A program made the translations under genes and the position numbers. Source: Mycolicibacterium bacteremicum (GTDB taxonomy: Bacteria; Actinomycetota; Actinomycetes; Mycobacteriales; Mycobacteriaceae). From it: DNA of 64,000 nt. Shown piece after piece: positions 54,944 through 63,622 of this stretch (positions are counted from its first letter, which is position 1; every line of letters begins with the position of its first letter). The DNA lies in NCBI RefSeq assembly GCF_943913955.1, contig NZ_CALUAE010000012.1:1-64000 (forward strand), given 5' to 3'. The notes under the pieces were generated by a model. That model did no database searches. It saw only the letters and a program-made list of their open reading frames with translations, and was not told the DNA's origin.

Positions 54944-55330
54944 ATGCCGAACACCCGCATCGCCCACATCACCGCCACCGCACTACTCGCCGGCGCAGGC
55001 GCCATCGGCGCGCTCGTCGCCACCCCGGCGGTCGCGCACGCCGAACCCGGCCGGGCCACCGGTCCCTCCACCTGGTGCCCGGGTCAGTACCAGGGTTTCC
55101 CCGCCGCGGGATCCGGTCGGCCCAACTGGGACTGGAACGTCTGCCACACCTACTGGTGGGTCTACGGCGAGCCGGGCGGCAATGTCGCCGACAGCGTCTG
55201 GGAGGGCGCCCTGCCGCCGGCCGAGATCCCGCTGGAGAACCTGACCCGACCGCCGTTCAACTGCGGACTCTTCTTCTGCCAGGACCCCGGCGGCCGCTAC
55301 ACCGTCGATCCCCGGATTCCGGCACCGTAG
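54944..55330 (+). CDS. Small secreted hypothetical protein, 128 aa
   Basis: The protein has a signal peptide (ITATALLAGAGAIGALVATP, cleavage near AHA-EP), then WCPGQYQGFPAAGSGRPNWDW and VCHTYWWVYGEPGG with cysteines, and a C-terminal PFNCGLFFCQDPGG. Four cysteines suggest two disulfides. I know it only as a conserved mycobacterial secreted protein. GAGGAG-like GAGGAGTCACCC precedes the ATG. Confidence 0.78.
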   Translation: MPNTRIAHITATALLAGAGAIGALVATPAVAHAEPGRATGPSTWCPGQYQGFPAAGSGRPNWDWNVCHTYWWVYGEPGGNVADSVWEGALPPAEIPLENLTRPPFNCGLFFCQDPGGRYTVDPRIPAP

Positions 55331-55396
55331 CCGCTGCGCGTTAGGGTGCTCAGGTCAGCGTCAGCAAATATGCAGATAGAAGATTTGAGCCCCATC

Positions 55397-56422
55397 ATGA
55401 CCGCAGCAGCAGAAGCGTCGACACTCCAAGCCCGAGTCGGCCACTACTACCAGATGGACGGCACCTATCTGGTGGGCCGCGAGAAGATCCGTGAATTCGC
55501 CCGCGCGGTCCAGGACAAGCACCCCGCGCACTGGGATCTCGACGCGGCGCGCGCGCTGGGTTATCCGGGTCTGGTCGCTCCGCTGACCTTCACCTCCGCC
55601 CCGGCCATGGCCTGCAACCAGCGCATGTTCGAGCAGATCGTGGTCGGCTACGACATGTATCTGCAGACCGAGGAGGTCTTCGAACAGCACCGGCCGATCG
55701 TCGAGGGTGACGAGCTGACCATCGACATCGAACTGGCCTCGGTGCGCCGCATCGCCGGCCGCGACCTGATCACCGTCACCAACACCTTCACCGACACCGC
55801 GGGCGAGGTGGTGCACACCCTGCACACCACCGTCGTCGGGGTCGGCGCCGAGGAGGTCGACGCCGCCATCCGACCCGCCGTGCAGGGCGTCATGATGCAC
55901 GGCATCAACATGCTCGGCGCCGAGGAATCGGGGGCACCGTACGAGAAGACGGTTCGTCCCGAGGGCACCGTGACGATCGCCGACGGCAGCACCCGCACCC
56001 CCGCCTCGCCATCCTTCGACGATGTCCAGGTCGGCGACGAACTGCCCTCGCACCAGGCCCGGCTGTCCCGCGGCGATCTGGTCAACTACGCCGGCGTCGC
56101 CGGTGACGCCAATCCGCTGCACTGGGACGAGAACATCGCCAAGCTGGCCGGCCAAGATGATGTGCTGGCCCACGGCATGCTGACCATGGGGCTGGGCAAC
56201 AGCTTCGGTTCGGCCTGGTCCGGTGACCCCGGCGCGGTGACCCGCTATGCGGTGCGCCTCTCGCAACCGGCGATCGTGCCGGCCGGCGGCACCGAGATCG
56301 AGTTCACCGGCAAGATCAAATCGCTGGACCCCGCGACGCGCACCGGGGTCGTGCTGGTCGGCGCCAAGTCCGGCGGTCGCAAGATCTTCGGACTGGCCAC
56401 GCTCAACGTCCGGTTCAGCTGA
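55397..56422 (+). CDS. Double hot-dog (R)-hydratase, HadA/HadB-type fusion
   Basis: The 341-residue protein has two hot-dog halves. The N-terminal half carries DKHPAHWDLDAARALGYPGLVAP, a HadA-like dehydratase domain, and the C-terminal half has the hydratase-2 motif YAGVAGDANPLHWDENIAKLAG with the Asp/His pair, as in HadB/MaoC. Such fusions act as (3R)-hydroxyacyl-thioester dehydratases in fatty acid or mycolic acid elongation or beta-oxidation. ATG 55397 is the likely start; ATG 55370 is possible. It overlaps the convergent ilvA gene by 8 bp. Confidence 0.86.
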   Translation: MTAAAEASTLQARVGHYYQMDGTYLVGREKIREFARAVQDKHPAHWDLDAARALGYPGLVAPLTFTSAPAMACNQRMFEQIVVGYDMYLQTEEVFEQHRPIVEGDELTIDIELASVRRIAGRDLITVTNTFTDTAGEVVHTLHTTVVGVGAEEVDAAIRPAVQGVMMHGINMLGAEESGAPYEKTVRPEGTVTIADGSTRTPASPSFDDVQVGDELPSHQARLSRGDLVNYAGVAGDANPLHWDENIAKLAGQDDVLAHGMLTMGLGNSFGSAWSGDPGAVTRYAVRLSQPAIVPAGGTEIEFTGKIKSLDPATRTGVVLVGAKSGGRKIFGLATLNVRFS

Positions 56423-57644
56423 CCCGGTCGTCCTCGACGGTGGCCCGCACCCCGGCCTCGGCCAGGGCCGCCAGCACGGCTTCGCGGTGTGCGCTGCCGC
56501 GCGTCTCGACCGTGAGCATGACCTCCACCTCGTCGAGCCCCAGCGTCGGCGCGGTCCGGCGGTGCACGACATCCAGCACGCTCGCACCGCCTGCGCTGAC
56601 GATGTTCAACAGCCCGCTCAACCCACCGGGGCGGTCGGCGATGACGGCCTTGACGACGAGGTAGCGCCCGGCGGCCCGTAGCCCGTGGTTCATCACGTGG
56701 GTCAGCACCAGCGGATCGATGTTGCCGCCCGAGAGCACCGCGCACACCGGGCCGCGGATGTCGAGTTCCGCGGTCATCAGGGCTGCCACCGCTGCCGCCC
56801 CCGCGGGCTCGACGAGCATCTTCGCCCGTTCCAGGCAGAGCAGCAGTGCCCCCGACAGCGCCTCCTCGCTGACCGTCACGATGGTGTCGACGTACGCCTG
56901 CACCGCGGCGAAGGGCACCCGGCCCGGAAGGGGCACCGCGATGCCGTCGGCCATCGTCGAGACCGACTGTGCGCGAACGGGTTCGCCCGCGCTCAGCGAG
57001 GCCGGCCAGGCGGCCGCCCCCACGGCCTGGACGCCGATCACCCGGACCTGCGGCGCGAGGTGGTGCATGGCCGCGGCGATCCCGGCGACCAGTCCCCCGC
57101 CACCGGTGGGCACCAGAATCGTTGCCACATCCGGGATCTGACGCAGGATCTCGATGCCCACACCCGCCTGCCCCGCCACCACGTCGATGTGGTCGAACGG
57201 GTGGATCAGCACCGCGCCGGTCTCCGCCGCGAAGTCGGCGGCGGCCTCCAGCGCCTCGGCGAGCGTCGCACCGAACAGGTGCACCCGGCCGCCGTAGGCC
57301 TTGGTCGCGACGACCTTGGGCAGGGCGGCGTTCTCCGGCATGAACACCGTGGCCTCGATCCCGAGCGCACCGGCGGCCCACGCCACGCCCTGGGCGTGGT
57401 TGCCCGCACTGGCCGCCACCACCCCCTGTGCCCGCTGCGCCGGGTCCAGGTTGGCGATCCGGTTGTAGGCGCCGCGTGGCTTGAATGATCCTGTGCGCTG
57501 CAGGTTCTCACACTTGAGCCAGACCTGGCGGCCGGTGCGTTCCGACAGCACCCGGGAGGCGAGCACCGGCGTCTCCCGGATCACCGGTGCAAGCCGCTCG
57601 AACGCTGCGATGATCTCGTCGCGGGTCACCAGGGCGTGGTTCAC
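56415..57644 (-). CDS. ilvA: Threonine ammonia-lyase (threonine dehydratase)
   Basis: The 409-residue PLP enzyme has the lysine motif NLQRTGSFKPRGA (K55), SAGNHAQGVA, a PTGGGGLVAG phosphate loop and a C-terminal ACT-like domain from about 325 (LVVKAVIADRPGGLSGLLNI). It makes 2-oxobutanoate from threonine for isoleucine synthesis, or degrades threonine. A single ACT domain resembles the catabolic/TdcB-like or short biosynthetic forms. The GTG at 57644 begins VNHALVTRDE. Confidence 0.88.
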   Translation of the reverse strand: MNHALVTRDEIIAAFERLAPVIRETPVLASRVLSERTGRQVWLKCENLQRTGSFKPRGAYNRIANLDPAQRAQGVVAASAGNHAQGVAWAAGALGIEATVFMPENAALPKVVATKAYGGRVHLFGATLAEALEAAADFAAETGAVLIHPFDHIDVVAGQAGVGIEILRQIPDVATILVPTGGGGLVAGIAAAMHHLAPQVRVIGVQAVGAAAWPASLSAGEPVRAQSVSTMADGIAVPLPGRVPFAAVQAYVDTIVTVSEEALSGALLLCLERAKMLVEPAGAAAVAALMTAELDIRGPVCAVLSGGNIDPLVLTHVMNHGLRAAGRYLVVKAVIADRPGGLSGLLNIVSAGGASVLDVVHRRTAPTLGLDEVEVMLTVETRGSAHREAVLAALAEAGVRATVEDDRVS

Positions 57645-57658
57645 ACACCCATGGTTGG

Positions 57659-60106
57659 CTACCAGACCGACAAGGTCAACGACCCGGCAGCGCTGTTCAC
57701 CCCGTCGGTGTCGGTGGCCACGATCAAAATCGTGCGGGTGGTCCACGTCCCCTGGGTGGCGGTGAAGGTGACTGCCTTCAGGGCGTCCTCGTACTGCTGC
57801 TTGGTGGCGATCCCGGACAGGGTCAGTGTCCGGTTCGCCGCGTCGTAACCGGCGGTCACCGGGTTGTCCGGCAGCCCGGCATAGGACAGCGTGTCGCCAT
57901 CCTTGCCGAAGGTGGTGACGCGCACGGTCACCTTCTGCAGGTGGCTGGAGTCGGCGTCGACGATACTCACCGCCGCAACGGGATTCACCGGTGCACCACC
58001 GACGGTGTAGGAGCGGCCCCCGATCGGCGTGACCAGCGGCACCAGTCGCGTCGGCGAGGACACGGCCACCGTGACGAAGCCGGGTGCGATGTTGGCGATA
58101 CCGTGCTCGTCGGTGGCCGAGATGGTCAACCCGCGCACCAGCGCCGCGCCCTGCGTCGCGGAGAAGGTCACCGCCTTGACCGCTTCCTCGTACTGGGCCA
58201 GCGTCGCATCACCGGTCAACGTCAACGTCCGCGCCGCGGCATCCCACGTCCCGATGATCGGATTGCCGTTCGGTGCAACGTAACCCAGCACATCACCGCT
58301 CTGCCCGAGCGTCGCGATCCGCACCACCACCTTCGACAACCGGCCCGAGTCACCGTCGACGATGTCCACCGCCGACACGATCCTGACCGGATTGCCCCCG
58401 ATGGTGAAGCCGCCGCCGGCAATCGGGGTCACCAGGGGCGGCAGGGTCGGCGGCGCCCACACCGCCACGGTCACGAAGCCCGGCGCGATGTTCTCGACGT
58501 CATCGGAATCGGTGGCCGAGATGGTAATCCCGCGCGCCAGCAGAGCACCCTCGGTCGCCGAGAACGTCACCGCCCTGACCGCGGCCTCGTACTGCGCGAG
58601 CGTGCCGGCACCGGTCAACGTCAGGGTCAGGGTCTCGGCGTCCCATTCGCCGATGACCGGGCTGTCCACCGGCGCGGTGTAGGTCAGTGTGTCCCCGCTC
58701 TGGGCGAGCGTCGCGATCTTGATGACCACCCGCTTCAGACCCGTGGAGTCACCGTCGATGATGTCGACCGTGGACACGATGGGGGCCGGTGCGCCGCCGA
58801 GCTGGTAACCCCCACCGACGATGGGCGTCACCAGCGGCGGCGCCTGATAGACGGGGTCGACCGTCACGGGCACGGTCACCGTCAGATTGTCGGCCTGGGC
58901 GATGCCGAGGAACCGGGTGACCGTCTCGACCACGGTCTGGATCTGGCCGAGGACACCGGGCAGGTGCTCGGAGTCGTCGCGCACCACGATCTGGAAGCTG
59001 TCCACCAGTGGCTGGCCGGTGACCAGCGCCCACGGCGTGTAGACGAACTTCCCGCTGATCAGATCGCGGTACACCCAACCCTTTTCGGGCTGGATGATGT
59101 CGTAGGTCAGCACATCGCCGTTGGGATCGGTGGCGTTCAGGTCGATGTAGACCTGTCCGAGCGCGTTCTGCTCGTAGCCGATCGGTCCGGCAACCGGTGT
59201 GCGGTTGACGAAGGTGTGACTGATCTGCCGGGCGACCCAGGCCATCATCGAGTTGACCAGCACGTCCAGCGGCGTCGGCGGGTTGGCCGACTGGGTGCCC
59301 TGCGTGACGCCGGCGGCGCGCATCTTCGGCGTGACGGTGCCGACCGTCGGTGCCGGTTCCTGCACCGACGGCGTCGGCACCGACTCGGCGACCGGAGCGG
59401 CGGGTGCAGCCTGCTCGGCCGATGACTCGCCGTCGGCCGGCAGCTGGGTCTCGAGCGGCTGCGTGGGCTGCACCAGGGCGGTGCTCACCGTCTCGACCTG
59501 CACGGTGCGCACCGTCTGCAGGTGCGGTCGGGTCTTGCGGTCCGGTGTGGTGGGGAGGGATTCCGGAGCGGGCGGTACCGGCGGGGCGGCTTCGGTGGGT
59601 TCGGTCGGTTCGGCACCCTCCGTGGGCTCGGAAACCTCCGTGGGCTCGGAAACCTCGGTGGGTTCGGGAACCTCGATCGGGTCGGTGTCCGAGTCCCGCG
59701 TCGGAACCACGTCGGTGCCCGACGCGGAGGATCGCGGGTCGGCGTCGTCGCGCTGGGGCGCTGTTGCGGTGCGTGATGTGACGGCCGTCTTGGGGCCCCG
59801 CTTGCGTGGGGATGCCGAGCGGGAATCGGAGTCCGAGGCCGTCGATTCGCTCTTGGTGTCCGTTGCGGCCGAGCCGTTCCCGGTGTCCGCATGCGCAGGT
59901 TGTGCGACCGCGCCGGCGATCGCCATACCCACGCCGAGAGAGACCGCCAGTGCGCCGACGCGACCGACGTGCAGCGCGTAGCGGGGCGAAGCATCCCGCG
60001 CGTGCCTGGCGGTACCGCCGGTATCAGCCTGCGCGAGTAGCTCTTTGGCCGGCCACAGTCGCCGGTTGCCTGGCACGGCGCGGTGTCGGGCGGGAGCTGC
60101 GCACAT
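57659..60106 (-). CDS. Large secreted protein with three tandem beta-domain repeats
   Basis: The 815-residue protein has a long N-terminus, a hydrophobic export helix (about 48-70, AVSLGVGMAIAGAV) cleaved near AHA-DT, a disordered Ser/Glu/Pro region with repeated EPTEVS, a cadherin-like domain (about 300-420: YIDLNATDPNGDVLTYDI) and three repeats at 424-550, 556-683 and 690-815. Each begins (P/V)PLVTPI-G and includes DGDS, GxGDTLxY, TLxLTG-ATLAQYE and AVTFSATxG. They correspond to 58837-58457, 58441-58058 and 58039-57662. The likely role is adhesion or wall surface. ATG 60106 has TTTGGAG upstream; ATG 60130 is an alternative. Confidence 0.82.
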   Translation of the reverse strand: MCAAPARHRAVPGNRRLWPAKELLAQADTGGTARHARDASPRYALHVGRVGALAVSLGVGMAIAGAVAQPAHADTGNGSAATDTKSESTASDSDSRSASPRKRGPKTAVTSRTATAPQRDDADPRSSASGTDVVPTRDSDTDPIEVPEPTEVSEPTEVSEPTEGAEPTEPTEAAPPVPPAPESLPTTPDRKTRPHLQTVRTVQVETVSTALVQPTQPLETQLPADGESSAEQAAPAAPVAESVPTPSVQEPAPTVGTVTPKMRAAGVTQGTQSANPPTPLDVLVNSMMAWVARQISHTFVNRTPVAGPIGYEQNALGQVYIDLNATDPNGDVLTYDIIQPEKGWVYRDLISGKFVYTPWALVTGQPLVDSFQIVVRDDSEHLPGVLGQIQTVVETVTRFLGIAQADNLTVTVPVTVDPVYQAPPLVTPIVGGGYQLGGAPAPIVSTVDIIDGDSTGLKRVVIKIATLAQSGDTLTYTAPVDSPVIGEWDAETLTLTLTGAGTLAQYEAAVRAVTFSATEGALLARGITISATDSDDVENIAPGFVTVAVWAPPTLPPLVTPIAGGGFTIGGNPVRIVSAVDIVDGDSGRLSKVVVRIATLGQSGDVLGYVAPNGNPIIGTWDAAARTLTLTGDATLAQYEEAVKAVTFSATQGAALVRGLTISATDEHGIANIAPGFVTVAVSSPTRLVPLVTPIGGRSYTVGGAPVNPVAAVSIVDADSSHLQKVTVRVTTFGKDGDTLSYAGLPDNPVTAGYDAANRTLTLSGIATKQQYEDALKAVTFTATQGTWTTRTILIVATDTDGVNSAAGSLTLSVW

Positions 60107-60562
60107 AGAGTTCACTCCAAACTGGTCCATGCCCCCGCATCGATCGAGGGCCGTGGCCGCGCTCCCCAGCGCCCACCGCCCTCGTCCTGCCCGGCCGAGC
60201 GGGTCTGTACCACCCATTGTTCGGCCACGGAGACTGTAAGCGGTATTCCGATACTGCCGTAGCGATATCAGCTCGGGTTATTGCGTAATCAACGATACGG
60301 CTAACCGAGTTCTACACGTAAGGCCATTTGCAGGCCGCCCACACCCGCCTGAGCAAATAGACACTGGCGTCAAAAATGTGTGTTGGGACGCCGTCCGGAT
60401 CGGCCATGGGCACCACCCCCCGGCCTCGGGTCGGGACGGACGCGACTCGGCAGTCTGGCCCCAAGCCGAGAAACTGCACCTAAGATCTGATTAGCTTTCA
60501 CCGTCAGCACCACACTGGCGCGTCGTCACGTCCAGACCACGGATCTACAGAGGAGCCGATCA
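60107..60562. other. 456-bp divergent intergenic region
   Basis: No gene is supported. It separates the repeat protein (minus) from the hemophore (plus) and is AT-richer at 60235-60330, with a near-palindrome GTTATTGCGTAATCAAC around 60278. Promoters for both genes are expected here. A ribosome site GAGGAG (60550-60555) belongs to the hemophore gene. Confidence 0.6.
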
Positions 60563-60940
60563 ATGTTGCTCAATGCCCGTCGTGCGGTAATCGGAATCCT
60601 GGGAGCCGGCGCGGTCACCGGTGCGACACTGCTCGCCGCCGCGCCGTCCGCATTCGCCGAGCCCGTCCCGCCGCCCAACTGCACGGCAGCCGATCTGTCC
60701 GGCGTGCAATCCGGTGTCTCGGCCGCGACCTCGGCCTACCTGTTCACCCACCCGGCGGTCAACGACTTCTTCACCAGCCTGCACGGTCTGCCGCACGATC
60801 AGATCGAGCAGAAGGTCAACGAGTACTTCGACGCCAACCCGCAGACCGGCGCGGAGCTCAAGAACATCCGGAAGCCACTGCAGGACATCCGCATCCGCTG
60901 CGGCGACACCGATGGCGACGGAGACGTCGACATCCTCTGA
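60563..60940 (+). CDS. Hemophore/heme-binding protein (Rv0203-like) with C-terminal DxDGDGxxD
   Basis: The 125-residue secreted protein has a signal peptide cleaved near AFA-EP and a mature part with two cysteines (C40, C113), NPQTGAELKNIRKPLQDIRI and FTHPAVNDFF, matching the mycobacterial Rv0203 hemophore pattern from memory. The protein ends DTDGDGDVDIL, a canonical bacterial calcium-loop motif (D115, D117, D119, D121, D123). Rv0203 carries heme outside the cell to MmpL3/MmpL11. GAGGAG lies eight bases before the ATG. Confidence 0.82.
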   Translation: MLLNARRAVIGILGAGAVTGATLLAAAPSAFAEPVPPPNCTAADLSGVQSGVSAATSAYLFTHPAVNDFFTSLHGLPHDQIEQKVNEYFDANPQTGAELKNIRKPLQDIRIRCGDTDGDGDVDIL

Positions 60941-60970
60941 CCGCTACCGCGGTCCCCGCTTCACGAACGG

Positions 60971-61004
60971 AACCCGGATGAGCGCCGCACGCGCCATCCG
61001 GGTT
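60971..61004 (+). terminator. Terminator after the hemophore gene
   Basis: AACCCGGATG and CATCCGGGTT form a perfect 10-bp stem with a 14-base loop, followed by TTTCGCCGTTTCGG. It starts 30 bp after the hemophore stop. Confidence 0.7.
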
Positions 61005-61036
61005 TCGCCGTTTCGGTCGGTACCACCCCACCAAAA

Positions 61037-61077
61037 GCAAGCGCCGGCACCCGCGTGACGCGGATGCCGGCGCTTGC
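61037..61077 (-). terminator. Long hairpin terminator after the small secreted gene
   Basis: A 13-bp stem (GCAAGCGCCGGCA/TGCCGGCGCTTGC) continues inward after one mismatch as CCGCG/CGCGG with a TGA loop, 18 bp in all. On the minus strand it follows the stop at 61090 by 12 bp and is followed by TTTTGG. Confidence 0.75.
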
Positions 61078-61089
61078 CGAAAACTGTGG

Positions 61090-61341
61090 TCAGAGAATCC
61101 CGATGCCCCCGTAGCCGCCGTAGCCCCAGGGCCACATTCCCCACTGGGTCTCGCCGAGCTGGCCGGGCGAGCTGGTGATCTGCGCGTTGCCCGGGCTCTG
61201 GCACACGGTGCTGGTTCCGGAGACGATATTGCCGGCCTGCGTGCAGCTGGGCTCGGCAGATGCCATCGGGGCGGCCATGATTGCGCCGACAGCACCAGCG
61301 CCGGCGAGCAGTGCGGCGACGGTCAAACGTGACTTGATCAC
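61090..61341 (-). CDS. Small secreted hypothetical protein, 83 aa
   Basis: The protein has a signal peptide (VIKSRLTVAALLAGAGAVGA, cleavage near ASA-EP) like that of the 54944 gene, a pair of cysteines, and a Gly/Trp/Tyr-rich C-terminus (WGMWPWGYGGYGGIGIL). The GTG start at 61341 has GAAAGGA five to eleven bases upstream. The function is unknown. Terminator hairpins separate it from the hemophore gene. Confidence 0.76.
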   Translation of the reverse strand: MIKSRLTVAALLAGAGAVGAIMAAPMASAEPSCTQAGNIVSGTSTVCQSPGNAQITSSPGQLGETQWGMWPWGYGGYGGIGIL

Positions 61342-61412
61342 AGGGGTCCTTTCATCGGATAGATGAAAGCGTACAGCGCATCCCCAGGAACTGGGGCTGT
61401 GTACAACAAGGT

Positions 61413-62849
61413 TCACCCGTCGGCGGTCTGCCGGGACTGTGGGATGAAAACGGCGATGACAGTGCACAAGACGGCGGCGCCGAGGCCGAACAGGAAAGCC
61501 GTGTGGAATCCGGAGGTGGTGGGCACCGCGAAACCGTCGACCGGAACCGCCGACCGCGCGAGCACCGCGGCGATCACGGCGGCCGCGGTGGCCGTTCCGA
61601 GCGAACGCATGAGGGTGTTCAGGCCGTTGGCCGCGCCGGTTTCCGAGGCCGGGACGGCCCGCATGATCAGCGTCGGCATGGCGGCGTAACCGAGGCCGAT
61701 CCCGATACCGATCAGCACGTTGATCACCAGGATGTGCGCGGCCTGCAGGTCGGCGAGCACCGCCACGACGTACCCGGTTCCCATGATCGACGCGCCCGCG
61801 ATCAGCAGCGGCTTGGGCCCCCAGAGCCGGCCCAGCCTGCCCGAGATCGGCGACATGGCCAGCATGGCCAGCCCGGCCGGCATCAGATACAGGCTCGCCT
61901 GCAGCAGCGGCATGCCCAAACCGCCTGCCTGGACCGGGAGTTCGAGCAGTTGCGGGAAGGCGATCTGGGAGGAGAACAGGGCGAAGCCCATGGCGATCGA
62001 GGCCAGGTTGGTCAGCAGAACCGGGGCGCGGGCACTGACCCGCAGATCCACCAGCGGTTCGCGGATGCGCAGCTCCAGCCAGCCCCAGATCAACAGGACG
62101 ACCAGACCGCCGGCAAGGGCACCGATGGTGCGTGTCGACGTCCAGCCCCACTCGTTGCCACGCGAGATGGCCAGCAGGACACCGGAAAGACCGACGGCAA
62201 GGCCGACGATGCCGACGCCGTCGACCCGTCCCCCGGCGCGTAGACCGCTCTCCGGCACCAGGGTCGCCATCAGGGTGAAGGCGATGGCGCCGAGGCCGGC
62301 GGCGAACCAGAACAGCACATGCCAGTCGAAATGCTCGGTGACGAACGCACTGATCGGCAGGCCCAGCGCACCACCGACACCGAGTGTGGCGCTGACCAAC
62401 GCGATGCCCGAACCGAGGCGATCGGCGGACAGCGTGTCACGCAGGATGGCGATGCCGAGCGGGATGACACCCATGCCGACACCCTGCAGTCCCCTGCCGA
62501 CGATCAGCGGTGCCACGGTCGAGGACAACGCGGCAACCACCGAACCGAACATCAGCACACCGAGCAGGCTCAGCGCGATACGGCGCTTGCCGTACATATC
62601 GCCGAGCTTGCCGGAGATGGGGGTGCAGATGGCCGCGACCAGGAGCGTGATGGTGATGACCCAGGCGGTGTCGCTGCTGGACGCGGCGAGCAACTGCGGC
62701 AACTCGCCCTGGATCGGGATCAGGATGGTCTGGGTGAACGCCGCCGTCATACCGGCGAACGCGAGGGCCGCCACCACCCGCCCGCTGCGCGCGATCGGTC
62801 CGGACGGGCCTGGCGGGGTGCATACCGCGGCCCGGGTATCGACTGTCAT
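61413..62849 (-). CDS. MFS transporter, DHA2 (14-helix) drug exporter type
   Basis: The 478-residue protein has about fourteen hydrophobic segments, MFS motif A (GKLGDMYGKRRIAL) and the DHA2 motif PLGIAILRDTLSADRLGSGIAL (quoted in part as IAILRDTLSADRLG). It probably exports drugs or dyes with protons. The ATG at 62849 is preferred over the adjacent ATG at 62852. The divergent TetR gene at 62966 is the likely repressor, with a dyad at 62897-62922. Confidence 0.88.
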   Translation of the reverse strand: MTVDTRAAVCTPPGPSGPIARSGRVVAALAFAGMTAAFTQTILIPIQGELPQLLAASSSDTAWVITITLLVAAICTPISGKLGDMYGKRRIALSLLGVLMFGSVVAALSSTVAPLIVGRGLQGVGMGVIPLGIAILRDTLSADRLGSGIALVSATLGVGGALGLPISAFVTEHFDWHVLFWFAAGLGAIAFTLMATLVPESGLRAGGRVDGVGIVGLAVGLSGVLLAISRGNEWGWTSTRTIGALAGGLVVLLIWGWLELRIREPLVDLRVSARAPVLLTNLASIAMGFALFSSQIAFPQLLELPVQAGGLGMPLLQASLYLMPAGLAMLAMSPISGRLGRLWGPKPLLIAGASIMGTGYVVAVLADLQAAHILVINVLIGIGIGLGYAAMPTLIMRAVPASETGAANGLNTLMRSLGTATAAAVIAAVLARSAVPVDGFAVPTTSGFHTAFLFGLGAAVLCTVIAVFIPQSRQTADG

Positions 62850-62896
62850 CAACCGTCCTCCATCACCGTGCCCGAGTCACGCTACCGTCGCGTGAG

Positions 62897-62922
62897 ACTG
62901 AGTATCAAGTTGAAGCCTCAGT
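62897..62922. promoter_or_regulatory. Dyad between MFS and TetR genes
   Basis: ACTGAG (62897-62902) and CTCAGT (62917-62922) are perfect arms across 14 bases, in the 116-bp gap between divergent genes. The total length of 26 bp suits a TetR operator. Confidence 0.5.
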
Positions 62923-62965
62923 TCCTCTCCTGATATTCCGCATCAGTTCAGCTACTCTTGCCCCC

Positions 62966-63541
62966 ATGGCCGCCGGAGTACGGGAGCGCGCACGTCTTGC
63001 CCTGCGCACCGAGATCGCGCAGGCGATGAGCGAGCTGTTCGCCCGCCGTGGTTTCGACGCGGTGACGGTCGAAGAGGCCGCCGGCGAGGTCGGCATCTCC
63101 CGGGCCACCTTCTTCCGATACTTCGGCTCCAAGGAGGACGCGGTCCTCGCGGCGATCGAGGCGTCCTCGATCGATTACGCCGCCACCCTGCAGAACCTGC
63201 CGGTCCGGTCCGGGGAAACCCCGTGGCAACTGACGCAGCGTGCCTTCGCCGACGCGCTGACCCATATCGACGAACATTCCGAGCTGGAACGCTCGCGGGT
63301 GCGGATGATCAATGCCACCGTGTCGCTGCGCACCCGGATGGCCCAGCGCCGATTCGCCTACGAGGACGCGCTCACCCCGGTGCTCGCCGCCCGCATCGAC
63401 ACCCCCGAGGCGGCCCGTCCGGTCATCGTCGCGGCCCTGGCCTGCCTCGACCTCGCCTGGCGACGCTGGGCCGCCGGCGAGGAGCGCACCATGACCGAAT
63501 CACTGGACAAGGTCTTCGCCCACCTCGGTTCGGCCCCCTAG
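62966..63541 (+). CDS. TetR-family transcriptional regulator
   Basis: The 191-residue protein has a TetR helix-turn-helix (about 15-60: SELFARRGFDAVTVEEAAGEVGISRATFFRYFGSKEDAV, quoted in part as VGISRATFFRYFGSKEDAV) with the FRYF variant typical of actinobacterial drug-efflux repressors. It is divergent from the DHA2 exporter. The ATG at 62966 is the first start. Confidence 0.9.
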   Translation: MAAGVRERARLALRTEIAQAMSELFARRGFDAVTVEEAAGEVGISRATFFRYFGSKEDAVLAAIEASSIDYAATLQNLPVRSGETPWQLTQRAFADALTHIDEHSELERSRVRMINATVSLRTRMAQRRFAYEDALTPVLAARIDTPEAARPVIVAALACLDLAWRRWAAGEERTMTESLDKVFAHLGSAP

Positions 63542-63622
63542 CCGGCGAGAGATCTGCCGCCGTTGTCGCGATACTGAGAGCGCGCCCGCCCCGACGAGCT
63601 CTCCGGAGGACCCGAACCGCCT

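Noticed and set aside
55361..56587. Long minus-strand frame opposite the HadAB-like gene
   Set aside because: It overlaps two well-supported genes and has no recognisable domain.
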